A DNA stretch of 64,000 nt from Rattus norvegicus (lineage: Eukaryota; Chordata; Mammalia; Rodentia; Muridae). This document shows, piece by piece, positions 53,545-64,000 of the stretch. Every line of letters begins with the position of its first letter. Positions within the stretch are counted from its first letter, which is position 1. Below the pieces are notes generated by a model. That model made no database searches, was not told the DNA's origin, and saw only the letters and a program-made list of their open reading frames with translations. Position numbers and translations under genes: made by a program. The stretch covers positions 237,506,602-237,570,601 of the forward strand of contig NC_086019.1 in assembly GCF_036323735.1 (NCBI RefSeq). The letters are read 5' to 3'.

Positions 53545-54230
53545 TCTATTACCCATATTCTTTATTTCATCTTTTATTACTTATAATGTAAGCAGAAGGG
53601 GGAAGGAGCAGTGTTTCACCTTAGTGTGAGTCTGATGTTTTAGCTTTGTAGGCTCGGGAGTAAAAGAGATCTAAGTTGGCCGCTGAAATGAATGGTAGTC
53701 TTCAGAGAGGAGTCATCTTGATAGTGGAGATTTGTGAAATTCAAAGGATGCACTGCCTTTCTTTGAATTGTTTGAATGAGAAGTTGCTCGTGATGAGTCT
53801 CAAATGAAGATTTTATTAATTTGTTTGAGACACTTGTTTTGGAAATTCAGCTGATGCTCATCTCATGTTGGAAATACAAAGCATAATATTTATAATAAAA
53901 ATGTGAATATCGTTTGTCCTAACCATTTTCCTTTCACGGATTTATCTGCAGAGGCAATGAGTCCAGCACATACTCGATCATTCCAGGGGTATTTAGAGTT
54001 GAATTGGACATTCACATATCTAGCAATGAGACTCAGTTTACTGCATTGAGATTCCATTCAGTGCAGTGGCAGATTGAATGTGACGCAGAGACTATCAGGG
54101 AGCTGGGGAGTATTTAATATGTGAGTAAGTAACTTTCAAATTGAACACACACACATAAGAGTATATGTTCAAATGTGTGCATTTATATGTATATGCACAG
54201 AAGTGACAAAGTATGCTGACAATGCTCAGG
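53545..54230. other. unique DNA, nothing recognised
   Basis: No repeat or gene identified. Confidence 0.35.
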
Positions 54231-54234
54231 AACT

Positions 54235-54715
54235 AAAGGTTAGACGAATTGTCCCCCGTACTCTCAGGCATTTGAACACTTTACCCTCAGTTGGTGGCTG
54301 TTTGGGGAGCTCTAGGAGATAAAGACTTGCTGGAGGCATTATGTTACTGAGAGTGGGGTCCCAGATTTCAAAATCTCATACCGGTTCCTCTCCCCTCTCT
54401 CCTCCCCACTTCTCCTCTTCCCTCTCCCCCTCTCTCCCACTCCCTTCCCACTCCCTCCCTCTCTCTCTCCCTGTCTCTCCCTCTCTCTTTCTCTGTCTCT
54501 CCCTCCTTTCCTCCATCCGTCCCTCCATCCCTCCTTCCCTCCTTCTGCCCTGTACTTGTGGTTCAAGATGTGAACTCTTGCTCCTGACATCCACTCTGCT
54601 ATAATGACTCTATCATGATGGGCTCAAACTGTCTGGAAGACTAAAGAACAATGAACTCTTTCTTTTATGAGTTACCTTGCTCATGGTGCTTTATCACAGC
54701 AGCTTATACAAAGAA
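54235..54715 (+). repeat. URR1-like rodent repeat with internal CT expansion
   Basis: Outer blocks are 'ggcatttgaacactttaccc', 'gttggtggctgtttggggag', then after the CT tract 'ttgctcatggtgctttatca' and 'cagcagcttatacaaagaac'. Same order as other copies. The polypyrimidine tract lies in its middle. Confidence 0.55.
54383..54544 (+). repeat. polypyrimidine (CT/CCT)n tract
   Basis: About 160 bp of over 90% C/T inside the URR1-like repeat. Triplex-prone. Ser/Pro/Leu and Glu/Arg frames on the two strands are artefacts. Confidence 0.9.
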
Positions 54716-54929
54716 CATGGTCTCTCTTGATTGGGTTTGAAGATGGAGAAAAGGATCATTTAAAAAAATGGTTTAATAAGCCTCTAAGGGTCTACAAGGG
54801 CAAGGAAACAGATTTTTCCCCACTGCAACATTCAGAAAGTCCACATTCGTCTTTCAACCATCAAAACTACAACTCAGCACATTTGACTTAATTTAATACA
54901 TCTTATGAACAACATTGGCTATCGTTGTT

Positions 54930-55637
54930 GCTCTTGATTGCATTCCAGAATTTGAAGATAAGACACTATTGTTGGAGCTACCATACCCTTAAGACACAGG
55001 ACTTGGAATTGGCACAGAAACCTTCTCCCGAGGCAGTGTCTCCTCCTACAATATCAGAAGGTACTGTGCAAATTGCTAAGGGAGAGGGTCAATAGCTCAT
55101 CCTACCCAGTTGTAGAGCCTCTGAACTATGACAGTCATTGGACTGGCAGGATACATTGGTGCAACAGCAAAACTTTCATCCTGAGAGTAATCAACAGTCA
55201 TGTAATTGGGTGGATTGTCTGCTTACCAAGAGGAAACTCATGCCTGATACTCTATTCAGCGAACTACTGTAACCCTTAAATGTTAGGCTCAGGTCATGGA
55301 GAAGAGGGAATCAAGAGTATAAAATCCAAAGCCTCAGGAAATCTGCAGCTAGTGTTCTTTACACGTGACAAGACAAATGCATCCTCCCCTGAAATCTCAA
55401 CAATCTGGTTACTTGAAAAAGATCAGACAATGACAATGCTGTTTGACATGTCAATGTGGACAGGGGAGATTCCACATTGTCATACCTTTAGATGAGGAGC
55501 TATTGGTAATCAATGGCTATAGAGAGATGGGGAATCAATTTCCTTAAGAGCAAAGTTGCTGTGCAGATTGTCTAATCCCAAGTGATAAGCCCTGTAAACA
55601 TGTATATATGAGCAACACTAAATGGACTGTTGTGTAT

Positions 55638-55686
<49 letters not shown>

Positions 55687-55825
55687 ATGATTAAAACAAA
55701 AATCATGACTTTGGGAGGAAGAGAGAGGGATACAGGAAGAATTGGGTCAGGAAGGGGAGAGTGGGAATAGTATAGACACAGAACTCATGAATGAAGGTCT
55801 CAAAAATAAAATTAATAAGAAATTG
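54930..55825 (+). mobile_element. old rodent L1 3' UTR, plus strand
   Basis: 'ttaagacacaggacttggaa', 'gtaattgggtggattgtctg', 'gagctattggtaatcaatgg', 'atatatgagcaacactaaat' and 'gaatgaaggtctcaaaaata' follow the order of an old L1 (Lx-type) 3' UTR ending in an A-rich tail. It relates to 21.6-22.3 kb and contains a later (CA)n. Confidence 0.6.
55638..55681 (+). repeat. (CA)n microsatellite
   Basis: About 22 CA units inside the L1 3' UTR. Confidence 0.97.
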
Positions 55826-55829
55826 TTAT

Positions 55830-56900
55830 ATGACAATTTTCTAAAGTAGTAATTATAAATTCTAAATTACTACTTTACCATCTCAAGTTAACACATACCA
55901 AAAAAATCTCTTCAAATCTGACTCTCATCTGGTCTTCCTTACTTCAAAAAATGTCTCTTCTGCTCCTTTAGCTGTTGGAACATCAATTCCGAGTCACCGT
56001 CCCCGGTTCCACCCTCTAGATTGTGTCCGACTTGAGGCATTTCTCAGGTCTCCACCTCTGTCATGTGGGTGATGGCTAGCATTTTCTTGAGGATTTTGAT
56101 GTCTATTCTAGTTTCCTTATTGCTAGCCGGACGGAACCATAGAGTCCTCCTCACAGAGCAGTCAGTGTCCTGCCTTTTATATGCCTTCCATTGTCTGCCA
56201 CATTTTCATGAGATAAATTTGTTCTTATGACGTTTCTATGTGCCTGGATCTCCAGGAGCCTCCTCACCATGTTCCTTATTGCCACACAGGCCCAGCCACT
56301 TTTTTTCTCTGTTGTTTTTCACACCCTCCAAGCATGGTCCTGCTGAACATCCTCCTTACTGCTGTCGTGTCCCCAGGATTGCTAAGCATGTGCTGGCTCC
56401 ACCACTCTCCACTGAATTGGCTAACACCGTCTGTGAACACTCACTCTCTCAGCACTGTGTGTCTTGTTCCACTCTCTTCTCTCATAGAACACACATTTCC
56501 TGTCTTGCCCCATTCAGACATCATTGATATCATGACAGAGGCCTGATCAAATTTTGTGACTGTTACTTACTAGAGTCTCCTGTGGTGAGTTAAACGAAGT
56601 GCCCTTGCTATAGCTCCCGCTGACTTCAGACTCCTGATCCTTCCCATCGTCGCTGTCTCTTTAGGGCTGACATTGCAGAAGTTTGTCCCCAAGTTCGGCT
56701 CAGCCAATATTTTTGACAGGAATAATTGATTTTTAAATTTTATCACACCACTTACTGGCTGTTTTATTACTTTGTAAAACTAACAGCAATTAAATTTGAC
56801 ACACTAAATGATCTTCGTTTGCAGCGGAAATCGCAGAAATCATGAAAGAAACTGAAAAGGTATAAAAACAAGCCCAGGAGAAGCCCTGTGGTTTAAATTA
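55830..56900. other. mostly unique DNA
   Basis: Two overlapping frames at 56,238-56,546 have no known domain. A weak B1-like stretch on the minus strand lies at about 56,590-56,690. Confidence 0.35.
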
Positions 56901-56904
56901 TGTC

Positions 56905-57110
56905 AGTGTATAGTCGCTGGGACCAGACTGTCTGGAGTCAACTCTTATCTAATTCTGCCACTTACAACCTGTGTTATCTTTGGCAAATCACTTAACTTCT
57001 CTGTACCTCCGTTCTTCAACTATAAAACAAGAGCACAAATAGTACTTGTCTCATAGTGCTGTGAGGATAGAAGGAGCTAGTACTTGACAAATTTCAAGTA
57101 ATGTTGTTTC
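56905..57110 (+). repeat. MIR SINE, plus strand
   Basis: Clear MIR order: 'tctggagtcaactcttatct', 'aattctgccacttacaacct', 'tggcaaatcacttaacttct', 'ctgtacctccgttcttcaac' and 'gtctcatagtgctgtgagga'. An ancient mammalian tRNA-derived SINE. Confidence 0.9.
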
Positions 57111-57129
57111 TAGTGTTTCGTTCTACATA

Positions 57130-57775
57130 AACATAAATAAAGTAGCCCCCTTTTCTTATAGTTTTTTTTTTCAGAGCAAAGAGAGATAGATCAACTTGAG
57201 CTGTGGAAAAGAATTGGGGGTGTGATGCTATGGTTTATTAACCTTTTCTTCAGCTCCTTCTCTTATAGGAACAGTATATTCATTTTTATTTTGATTCCTC
57301 AGTTTGCTTTTAATTTTCCGTCTTAACTGAATGGATTTTCTAAGTTCTTAATGTTCAGCTCAGAGACGAAATGTCTTTTAAGCTTACATAAATACTACCA
57401 TTATCATGTAGGAAAAAGCTTGGGTTAATTTTCATTCAAGTTAAGATGATTACAATAAGGCTCATCAATAGGCAAGATCATAATTAAAATTTTTACTAAA
57501 ATGTTTGGAAGCCCTAGATTAGTTGATATGTTTTACTGGGGAAATGGCAATTCTATCTTTGGATGTTTTTAGTCATGTTGATAAAATGATTTTAAAAGAG
57601 ACCCAGAAGAAAGCTGTAAGGCACTTTTATAAGCATTTAAGGGAAAAAACAACAGGCAGGCAAGCTGTAAGTGTTGGAAGAGAGGTAGCCATACTCCCTT
57701 TGTGAGCAGCCATATTGTGAAAGTTGAGGGAGGAGCTTGAAAGAAAGACTGAGGGAGACAAAGGGAAAAGCATGC
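57130..57775. other. unclassified DNA
   Basis: Nothing certain. From about 57,700 it may already belong to the L1 3' UTR that follows. Confidence 0.3.
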
Positions 57776-57779
57776 TTAG

Positions 57780-58445
57780 AAAAGAGGTAGAAAGGAGAAA
57801 AAGACATCAACATTGGCTCTTGGGAGCAATGACTTTAGCTGAGATGCCCAACAAAGGGGAGATACAACCTGTAGAGACCACCTTCAGTAGATAGGCACAG
57901 CCCCCAATAGAGGGATGGGGCCACCTATGCATCTCAAATCTTTAACCCAGAAATGTTCCTGTCCAAAGGAAAGATAGGGACAAAAAAATGGAACAGAGAC
58001 TGAAGGAAAGGCCATCCAGAGACAGTCTTACCTAGGGATCTATCCTGTCTGCAGACACCAAATCCCCACACTATTGCTGATGCCAAGAAGTACTTGATGA
58101 CAGTTCCCTGAGAGGTTCTAACAGCACCTGACCAATACAGATGCAGATACTCACAGCCAACCATCGGACTGAGCCAGGGGACCCCAATGTAAGAGCTAGG
58201 GGAAGGACTGAAGGAGTTGAAGGGAATTGCAAACCCATAAGAAGAACAATATCAACTAATTGAACCACTCAGGGCTCCCAAGGACTAAACCACCAACCAA
58301 AGAGTACACATGTGGGGATCCATGGCTTTATCTGACATCCATGGAAGGGGAGGGAGGCTTGATGCCCCAGTGTAGGGGGATGCTAGAGGAGTGAGGCAGG
58401 AGTGGCTGAACAGGTAGAGGAGCCCAGGGACTTACTGGGCTTGCA
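57780..58445 (+). mobile_element. L1 3' UTR, older rodent subfamily, plus strand
   Basis: 'ctttaacccagaaatgttcc', 'aaggaaaggccatccagaga', 'ctattgctgatgccaagaag', 'gaactgaaggagttgaaggg'-like and 'ttgatgccccagtgtagggg' follow the order seen at 3.1-3.6 kb. The 3' end is lost near 58,440. Confidence 0.75.
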
Positions 58446-58449
58446 AAGG

Positions 58450-59305
58450 ACCAAATCCCATTGAGTTTCTAGCCTCTTATCTTTTACAAAACAAGGCGCA
58501 GTTTGAAGATCGAAATTGACTTCTTGTAAAGAAAAGAAGCATTGGGCTACTACTGAAGACTTAAATGCTTACAATGCAGCTTTAATTGCCATGGTTCCCC
58601 TCCCTGCTCTGGAAGTCTAAGAACTGTCAGGACCACAGAACTCACTTCTGGAGTTGCAGAAGAGAGCATATCCCTGTCTGATGTAATCACCATATTTATT
58701 TAATGAGTGTCATCTGAGTAATTTTTTCTCAGATTGTCTTTTAGTTTGTTTTTTAAAAGATGTTCCAAATAAACCATTAAATGATAAAAGAAAAAGAATT
58801 TCTGTGTAAGAAAGAGGGAGGAAGGTAAATTAACAAATAGGTATCTGAAAAGTCATGCAGAATTATATCATAAACTATGCACCTTTATTCATGGATAAAA
58901 CGATACGTGTATAGTTTTATTGGATTTTCCCCACCTAGGATGACAGTCCTATCTCTGAGACCCAAAGACCACCTAACAAAAACACCAGTGCCAGTCAGGA
59001 GAAGCCATCTTTTGAGTTGGTGGCCAGGACTTTCCAAAAGTCTCCCAAGACATACAGGATATTGCTATTTCCCTTGTTGGCTCTAGAGGTATTCCCATGG
59101 CTTCGATTACTTATCAATTATTCCTAAAATAGGCAGAGCTCTGGATACCCTATAGAAGAGCAGGAAGAAGAATTATAAGATGTAGAGGAGTCAAGGACAC
59201 CAGGAAAACAGGGCCCACAGAATAAACTAAGCAGGGCTCATAGGAGCTCACAGAGGTGGAAGTGGCAATCATGGAGCCTGCATGGCCCTAACGCATATAT
59301 GTTGT
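58450..59305. other. unique DNA, nothing recognised
   Basis: No repeat or gene identified. Confidence 0.35.
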
Positions 59306-59309
59306 AGCT

Positions 59310-59600
59310 GTTTAACTTGGGGCTTTTCTAACAGTGGGAGTGGAGGTGTCTCTGATTCTTTGGCCTGATTGTGGGACCTTTTTTCTCCTTTTGTGCTGTC
59401 CGTTCCAGTCTTGACGTGATGGTTTGTGCCTAGTCTTGTTGTTATGTTGTATTTGGTTGCTATTCCTGGGAAGCCTGCTCTTCCTTAGAGGGAAATAGAG
59501 GAGCAGTGGATCTGGGGGACGAGGGAAGTGGGGGGAAAACTGGGAATTGGAGGGAGGGGAGGCTGAGGACAGAATATATTGCATGAGTGAATTAAAAAAA
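59310..59600 (+). mobile_element. old rodent L1 3' end, plus strand
   Basis: 'cttttctaacagtgggagtg', 'gatggtttgtgcctagtctt', 'gcctgctcttccttagaggg', 'gagcagtggatctgggggac' and 'tgcatgagtgaattaaaaaa' match an old L1 3' UTR terminus. Confidence 0.7.
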
Positions 59601-59604
59601 TCTC

Positions 59605-60755
59605 CAAAGTTTAAAAAAATTGTGAGACAATACGACCTTCTTGTCTATAATAAAGTGAGTTACCTTAAAAAAATTAATTCTTAAAAATAATTAGGGAAGT
59701 CTTCAGAGCAAGAGGCAATTGAATAGACAAACAATAACCACGAAGACAAAACCAAACCCAGGTCTCCTGGACAAGATTGAAAAAGCACTGAGTTCAGAAG
59801 TATGGCTAGGGGCGAGAGCATCACAATTTCTTTGGTAACCTTTGCCATCACCAAGTGCTCAACTTGCTCAGCTGTTTCAGGAGGAGGCTATGGATCCAGA
59901 ATAGGCAGAGACTTAGGGCTTCCCCTTGGAAATACCACCCTCCCCTGGCATGTCTAGGAAATAAATTTACTGGCTATGCCCATGACCAGTGGCTGGACAA
60001 AATGATCTTCTCACCCCTTCAGATAAAGATATTTTATTTAGGGTGATGTTCGACGTTTTACTAAACACGAGAAAAGTGGCTCTGTAAATCAAAAATAGAT
60101 TAAACTCTGGAAAACTCGACTTTTGTTCTTATGGGTCATTTAAGAGAATATAGGCCCAGCAGTAACTTGTTAAGGGCAGACAACTAATGAGTCTTCAAGA
60201 CTCTGATGTGACAGCTTTGTAAATGTCTAAACAAGTAGAAGGAGGTCATGAACTGAGCATGTGAATCTTTTTGTGTCATTATCCACGTACAGTGCGGTGT
60301 GCTGGAAGTTACACTAATGTCTACTGCATAAACAGTGTCATATTGCTTTATTATGTTCCCATTTGGTAACTATCAGCTCCTCTTGTGTGGGATAAGGCTC
60401 GGGGACAGCAGCTGGAGAAACAAATCATTGAGGGTAAATCCCTTTGGATAGTATCTTCTAGCAGTGTCACAAACCAGTCATCCAATCTGTAGCTTGTTCT
60501 CTCCTCAGAAAGTTCAGACTCCTCAGCATTTCATAGTCACTGATCTTGGAGGTTTAAAAAAAATCACAAGGGCATTTGTTAAAACTACCCTGAACATGGG
60601 AAAAGAGCGTTTTGTGATTAGATGGTTCGCACATTTTCAATGGCCTTGCATCTCTCTTAGCATGTTTACATGAATGCAAAATAAACTTGGCACATATAGA
60701 AATTATAAATGGCGGATCACTTCCTGCTATCCTTCTCTTTGTCCCAGGAACATTA
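59605..60755. other. unique DNA, nothing recognised
   Basis: No repeat or gene identified. Confidence 0.35.
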
Positions 60756-60769
60756 TAGGGACTACTTTT

Positions 60770-60953
60770 TTTAAGAATTAATTATTTATTTTATATATAT
60801 AAGCACACTGTAGCTGTCTTCAGACACACCAGAAGAGGCATCAGATCCCATTACAGATGGTTGTGAGCCACCATGTGGTTGCTGGGAATTGAACTCAGGA
60901 CCTCTGGAAGAGCAGTCAGTGCTCTTAACCACTGAGCCATCTCTCCAGCCCGT
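60770..60953 (-). mobile_element. B2 SINE, minus strand
   Basis: The plus strand shows the tail side (ttatttattttatatatat), 'ctgtcttcagacacaccaga', 'agatggttgtgagccaccat' and the B-box complement 'gggaattgaactcaggacct'. The A-box complement 'ccactgagccatctctccag' follows. The TSD 'gactactttt' is at 60,760-60,769 and 60,954-60,963. Confidence 0.95.
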
Positions 60954-60964
60954 GACTACTTTTC

Positions 60965-62735
60965 CACTGACAGAGAAGAATAGTACTGTACACACACCAC
61001 TGTTCTTCCCACAAAGGTAGCCTACGTAAAGTAAAGGGTCATGATTTTTCTTGTTTGACGTTGGATCGTGATTCATAAAAACACACCCTCTCTAGTTCAG
61101 CTAACTGCATTCTGTCAAAACAGCCTTTTATTACCAGTCATGAATTAAATTTTAGGATTGTTTGCATGTCCTTCTTAAGCTTCTAGTGAGAAGCTGGAAG
61201 CAGGTAGGTTGCTAGGAGCACAGACAAGGCAAGACATTAAATAAATAATCCTTCCCTTGAAAACACCTCTGCCCACAGCATCATCCTGCTGGGCATTTCC
61301 TCGGAGGTATATTTCTGTATTTCACTATCCAGTTGTTATTATTTGGGAAATGGAGCTTATTCTCTGGGTTCCTACAACAAAAGAAAATTACGGGTGTTTT
61401 CTCTCTCTACTGCAATCTTTTCCAATCCAGCTTCCACTAATTAAGCAGTCCCTTTGACCCTTGCCCTTTGAAGTTTCATTCATTACCTGGCTTCTGTAAG
61501 TCAACAAAAGGCAACATCTAAAGCCCCCAGTGTTAGACCATCACTTTGGGGACTGCTAATTGAATGTAATTACTTCGTTTTTGTGCCAGAGTCCATACTT
61601 GTAACATTGCCTTGTAATAATTTAAACGGTCTCCGTACTGTAGGGGACTGTTTGACGCCAGTGTGGAGACGGTCGGGCAGCCACTCGGGCTGTGGAAGGA
61701 AAAGTCAGGAGTGAGGAGACATTGTCATTTGGCTACCTACTCATTAGCTGCCCTCGATGGCTGGCTGTTGTTTTGAGTGGACAGGATGTGTAGCGACTGA
61801 ATCTTGTCCCTAAAAATAGCTGTGAAAACAGGCATTTGGGGTGTACAGTAATTGGTTGCTCAGTTGATCGCAGACATTTTTTATAGAACTTGGGGGAAAG
61901 ACGAGGTATTTTTAAACCGTGACCTTGCTTGGCAACACCACATCCCCTGCCCCTCTCTCCTAGGGAGGGAAGAAGAGTCGGAACTAGATGGGTAACAACA
62001 AAAGAAGCAGCCCTGCAGATACAGTCTCCCCTTCCTTGTCTCACTTGGGGGATTGGATGCTGCAGAAGAATGAAGCTGAGTCCTTTGCTGTTTTGCTGAT
62101 GCCCCAGTTTTGCTGTCAGCTTGCTTCCAGCAGAAGTTATCACCTAACCCTTTCATCAGAGAGGAGGAAAACGCCAAGCCTGAAGTGTTAATGAGCTTGA
62201 TAAAGCACCCCGAGCCACACAGGAAACACAGTGTGCACCAGCATTACACCCTCCTCGTATGATCAATCTTACGTTCAATTTAATACCACTGGCCTTAATG
62301 ACAGGGTTTGTTTCTGACTGCTTGTGGACTAGGCAAATGAGGGAATCTTCCTCAAGTGTCGGGACCCCTCCTATTTGGTGCCAGCAGGTCTCCAGCCCTA
62401 GAAGTTAGACCTGACTGATGTGAGCCGTTTACTCTCCAATTACGTTCAAGGTTAGAGAGAAGACAATACCTCAGAGAGAAGAATGAGGTGTATGGCAATA
62501 AAAAAAAAGTGTGTTTTAAAATGAATGAATACTTTGGGTAAAATTACGTGTGAACTTTGATTTACCCAAATGGTCTCTGATTTCTTCTCCACAATGATCA
62601 CAAGAATCAGATGAATACCAGAGTCTTCTGACTTTTGTCCAGAATTCAGATTTTTTTTTCGGACATTTTCCCTTAGTTTTTTACATTTGTGTTTTGTATA
62701 AGTGTTACAAAGAGCTGATAACAACAATGACAGTA
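60965..62735. other. repeat-free unique DNA
   Basis: No transposable element is visible over almost 1.8 kb, unusual for this window. Frames at 61,733-62,191 on both strands have no recognised domain. AT-rich homeobox-like motifs (for example 'gctaattgaatgtaattact' at 61,554) suggest, weakly, a conserved non-coding region. Confidence 0.35.
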
Positions 62736-62738
62736 ACA

Positions 62739-62807
62739 ACAGCAGCAGCAACAACAACAACATACACACACACAGACAGACAGACACACACACACACACA
62801 CACACAC
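62739..62807 (+). repeat. compound (CAG/CAA)n(CA)n(GACA)n microsatellite
   Basis: CAG and CAA triplets, then CA and CAGA units over about 70 bp. Confidence 0.95.
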
Positions 62808-62809
62808 TC

Positions 62810-63645
62810 TCAGAGCAGTGCTTATAACAAGAGAACTAGTGAACCCAGACTGACTGCGCTTCAGTTTGTAATCCTGAAACTCTTACTTCCTTAGCTATGT
62901 TTCTGACTTTATCTAATCCAGATAGCACTGTGTTCTGCTGTCAGAAAAATGATGGTTTTCTTGCCCATTTTTTCCCATTTCCTTATTCATATCAGTGATC
63001 AGTGTTTATTTTAGTTTTCCTTTACTCACGACATCATAACCTTTAAGATATTCACAGTTAATTCTTATTCCATTAATTTTTTTTAGATTGTATCTTGGCT
63101 CTCACTTGTTAAATGGGGATATATCCCTTGTTTTCTCTTTACTGGCATTACTTGTAAATTTTCAAGTTTTTATAGCTGGGTACTGCCTGGCAATGTGAAG
63201 TTCTGATACATGTCTTCTTACAGAATATTAGAAAGTTGGAGCTCAGTGTGACTTTTATATTACTATGGCTATGTAAATGGTATTAGGCTGGTGAAGTGAC
63301 ATGCTAGTATCTTGTTTTCATACTGACAGTTTCGTTGCCACCGTTTGGGGACAGGTTGAGGGAGCCTGTCCATAGCACCAAAGCCATATGCCCTCGACGT
63401 TTTGCTTTATCAGCTGAAAAATTAAACTCACTCATCACTCGAGGTCTTTGTTTTGAAACACTTTCTTGTTCTTAAGTTTTTAGCATTGATCATTTAATTC
63501 TTTCAGTATTCTGACAGCCACTCTGTAATTTTATACTCTGTTATCCATTGGTAAGTCTTGGTCACCTTTTGTCTTTATGGGATGAAACTTCTCCTCCGAA
63601 GACTGAGAGAATGACATCATTGCAAAGGCCTGCTAAACCCTTGAC
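62810..63645. other. unique DNA, nothing recognised
   Basis: No repeat or gene identified. Confidence 0.35.
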
Positions 63646-63648
63646 AAC

Positions 63649-63790
63649 CCGTCCCATCCCTAGCCTGGGACACCCATCCCACCCCAGCCTGGGACACCCA
63701 TCCCACCCCCCAGCCTGGGACACCCATCCCACCCCCCAGCCTGGGACACCCATCCCACCCCAGTCTGGAACACCCGTCCCATCCCAGGCC
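63649..63790 (+). repeat. 24/26-bp C-rich minisatellite
   Basis: Units of the form 'cagcctgggacacccatccc' plus 'acccc' begin at 63,662, 63,686, 63,712, 63,738 and 63,762 (spacings 24, 26, 26, 24), with a degenerate unit on each side. Units differ mainly by a CC insertion. A 92-aa frame crosses it, but the 24/26 alternation breaks phase, which argues against coding. Confidence 0.9.
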
Positions 63791-64000
63791 TTGAAAACTT
63801 TGCCTCTTGAATCAGATGAACTCTAGTTTTTGCTTTTAGTTTATTGAGGCATATCCAGTTAAGTTCTTGGGAATGATCTTCTGATGTATAAAATTACTCA
63901 GCTCTTCTATGTATGTTAAGAAAAAGGGATTCACTTTGTCTGAATGTGAGTTCGTTAGTAAAGAATTCAAGTTGAACTACATATGTAGCAGTGAATAGCC
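63791..64000. other. unique DNA to the window end
   Basis: Nothing recognised. Confidence 0.35.

Noticed and set aside
54339..54604. Arg/Glu-rich and Ser/Pro-rich frames on both strands
   Set aside because: Both derive from the CT/GA tract in a URR1-like repeat.
63649..63790. CRISPR-like array
   Set aside because: Repeat units are contiguous with no unique spacers, and the genome is clearly mammalian. It is a minisatellite.

Overview
The window looks like rodent nuclear DNA, most probably rat (Rattus). The evidence is the repeat content. Tail-bearing ID SINEs of the BC1/tRNA-Ala type occur six times, and ID is the SINE that expanded in rat. There are also B1, B2, B3 and B4-like SINEs, many rodent L1 (LINE-1) 3' ends with the G-rich polypurine 3' UTR, a full-length rat-type L1, URR1-like rodent repeats, ancient MIR copies and many (CA)n/(GA)n microsatellites. 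I see no host protein-coding exon that I can defend. Most open frames are shadows of L1 sequence or run through simple repeats. All repeat names come from memory of family sequences; none was confirmed by a search.

Layout. 1-4.6 kb: mostly unique AT-rich DNA with two degraded SINEs, an L1 3' end and an RMER1-like repeat. 4.6-9.3 kb: an ancient minus-strand L1 chopped up by later insertions (URR1-like repeat, several L1 3' ends, B3 SINEs). 10-10.8 kb: two URR1-like copies head to head. 10.8-15.8 kb: mostly unique, with a Z-DNA-type repeat, an LTR-like fragment and a young L1 3' end. 15.8-16.8 kb: two ID elements. 17.1-22.3 kb: an old plus-strand L1 carrying an ID-plus-flank duplication, a B2, an (AT)n tract and an RMER1-like insert. 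23.1-24.1 kb: an old L1 ORF1 relic split by an ID. 26.5-42.1 kb: a stack of nested L1s. An ancient plus-strand L1 holds a middle-aged, broken plus-strand L1 (36.6-40.4 kb) and minus-strand L1 3' ends. It also holds two young minus-strand L1s with perfect 15-bp target-site duplications (TSDs). One of these is a 7.3-kb full-length element (28,960-36,289) with both ORFs open. 42.1-64 kb: mainly unique DNA with scattered SINEs, MIRs, L1 3' ends, microsatellites and a small minisatellite at the end.

The functional core is the full-length L1. About 1.5 kb of CpG-rich tandem-monomer 5' UTR precedes ORF1 (373 aa RNA-binding chaperone) and ORF2 (1286 aa endonuclease/reverse transcriptase with all recognisable catalytic residues). 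A G-rich 3' UTR and two poly(A) tracts follow, separated by a short non-L1 segment with its own AATAAA. That segment reads as a 3' transduction. A second young L1 at 40.5-41.9 kb carries a 160-bp 3' transduction. An ID element with about 200 bp of its downstream flank has been copied 2 kb away with a TSD but no terminal poly(A).
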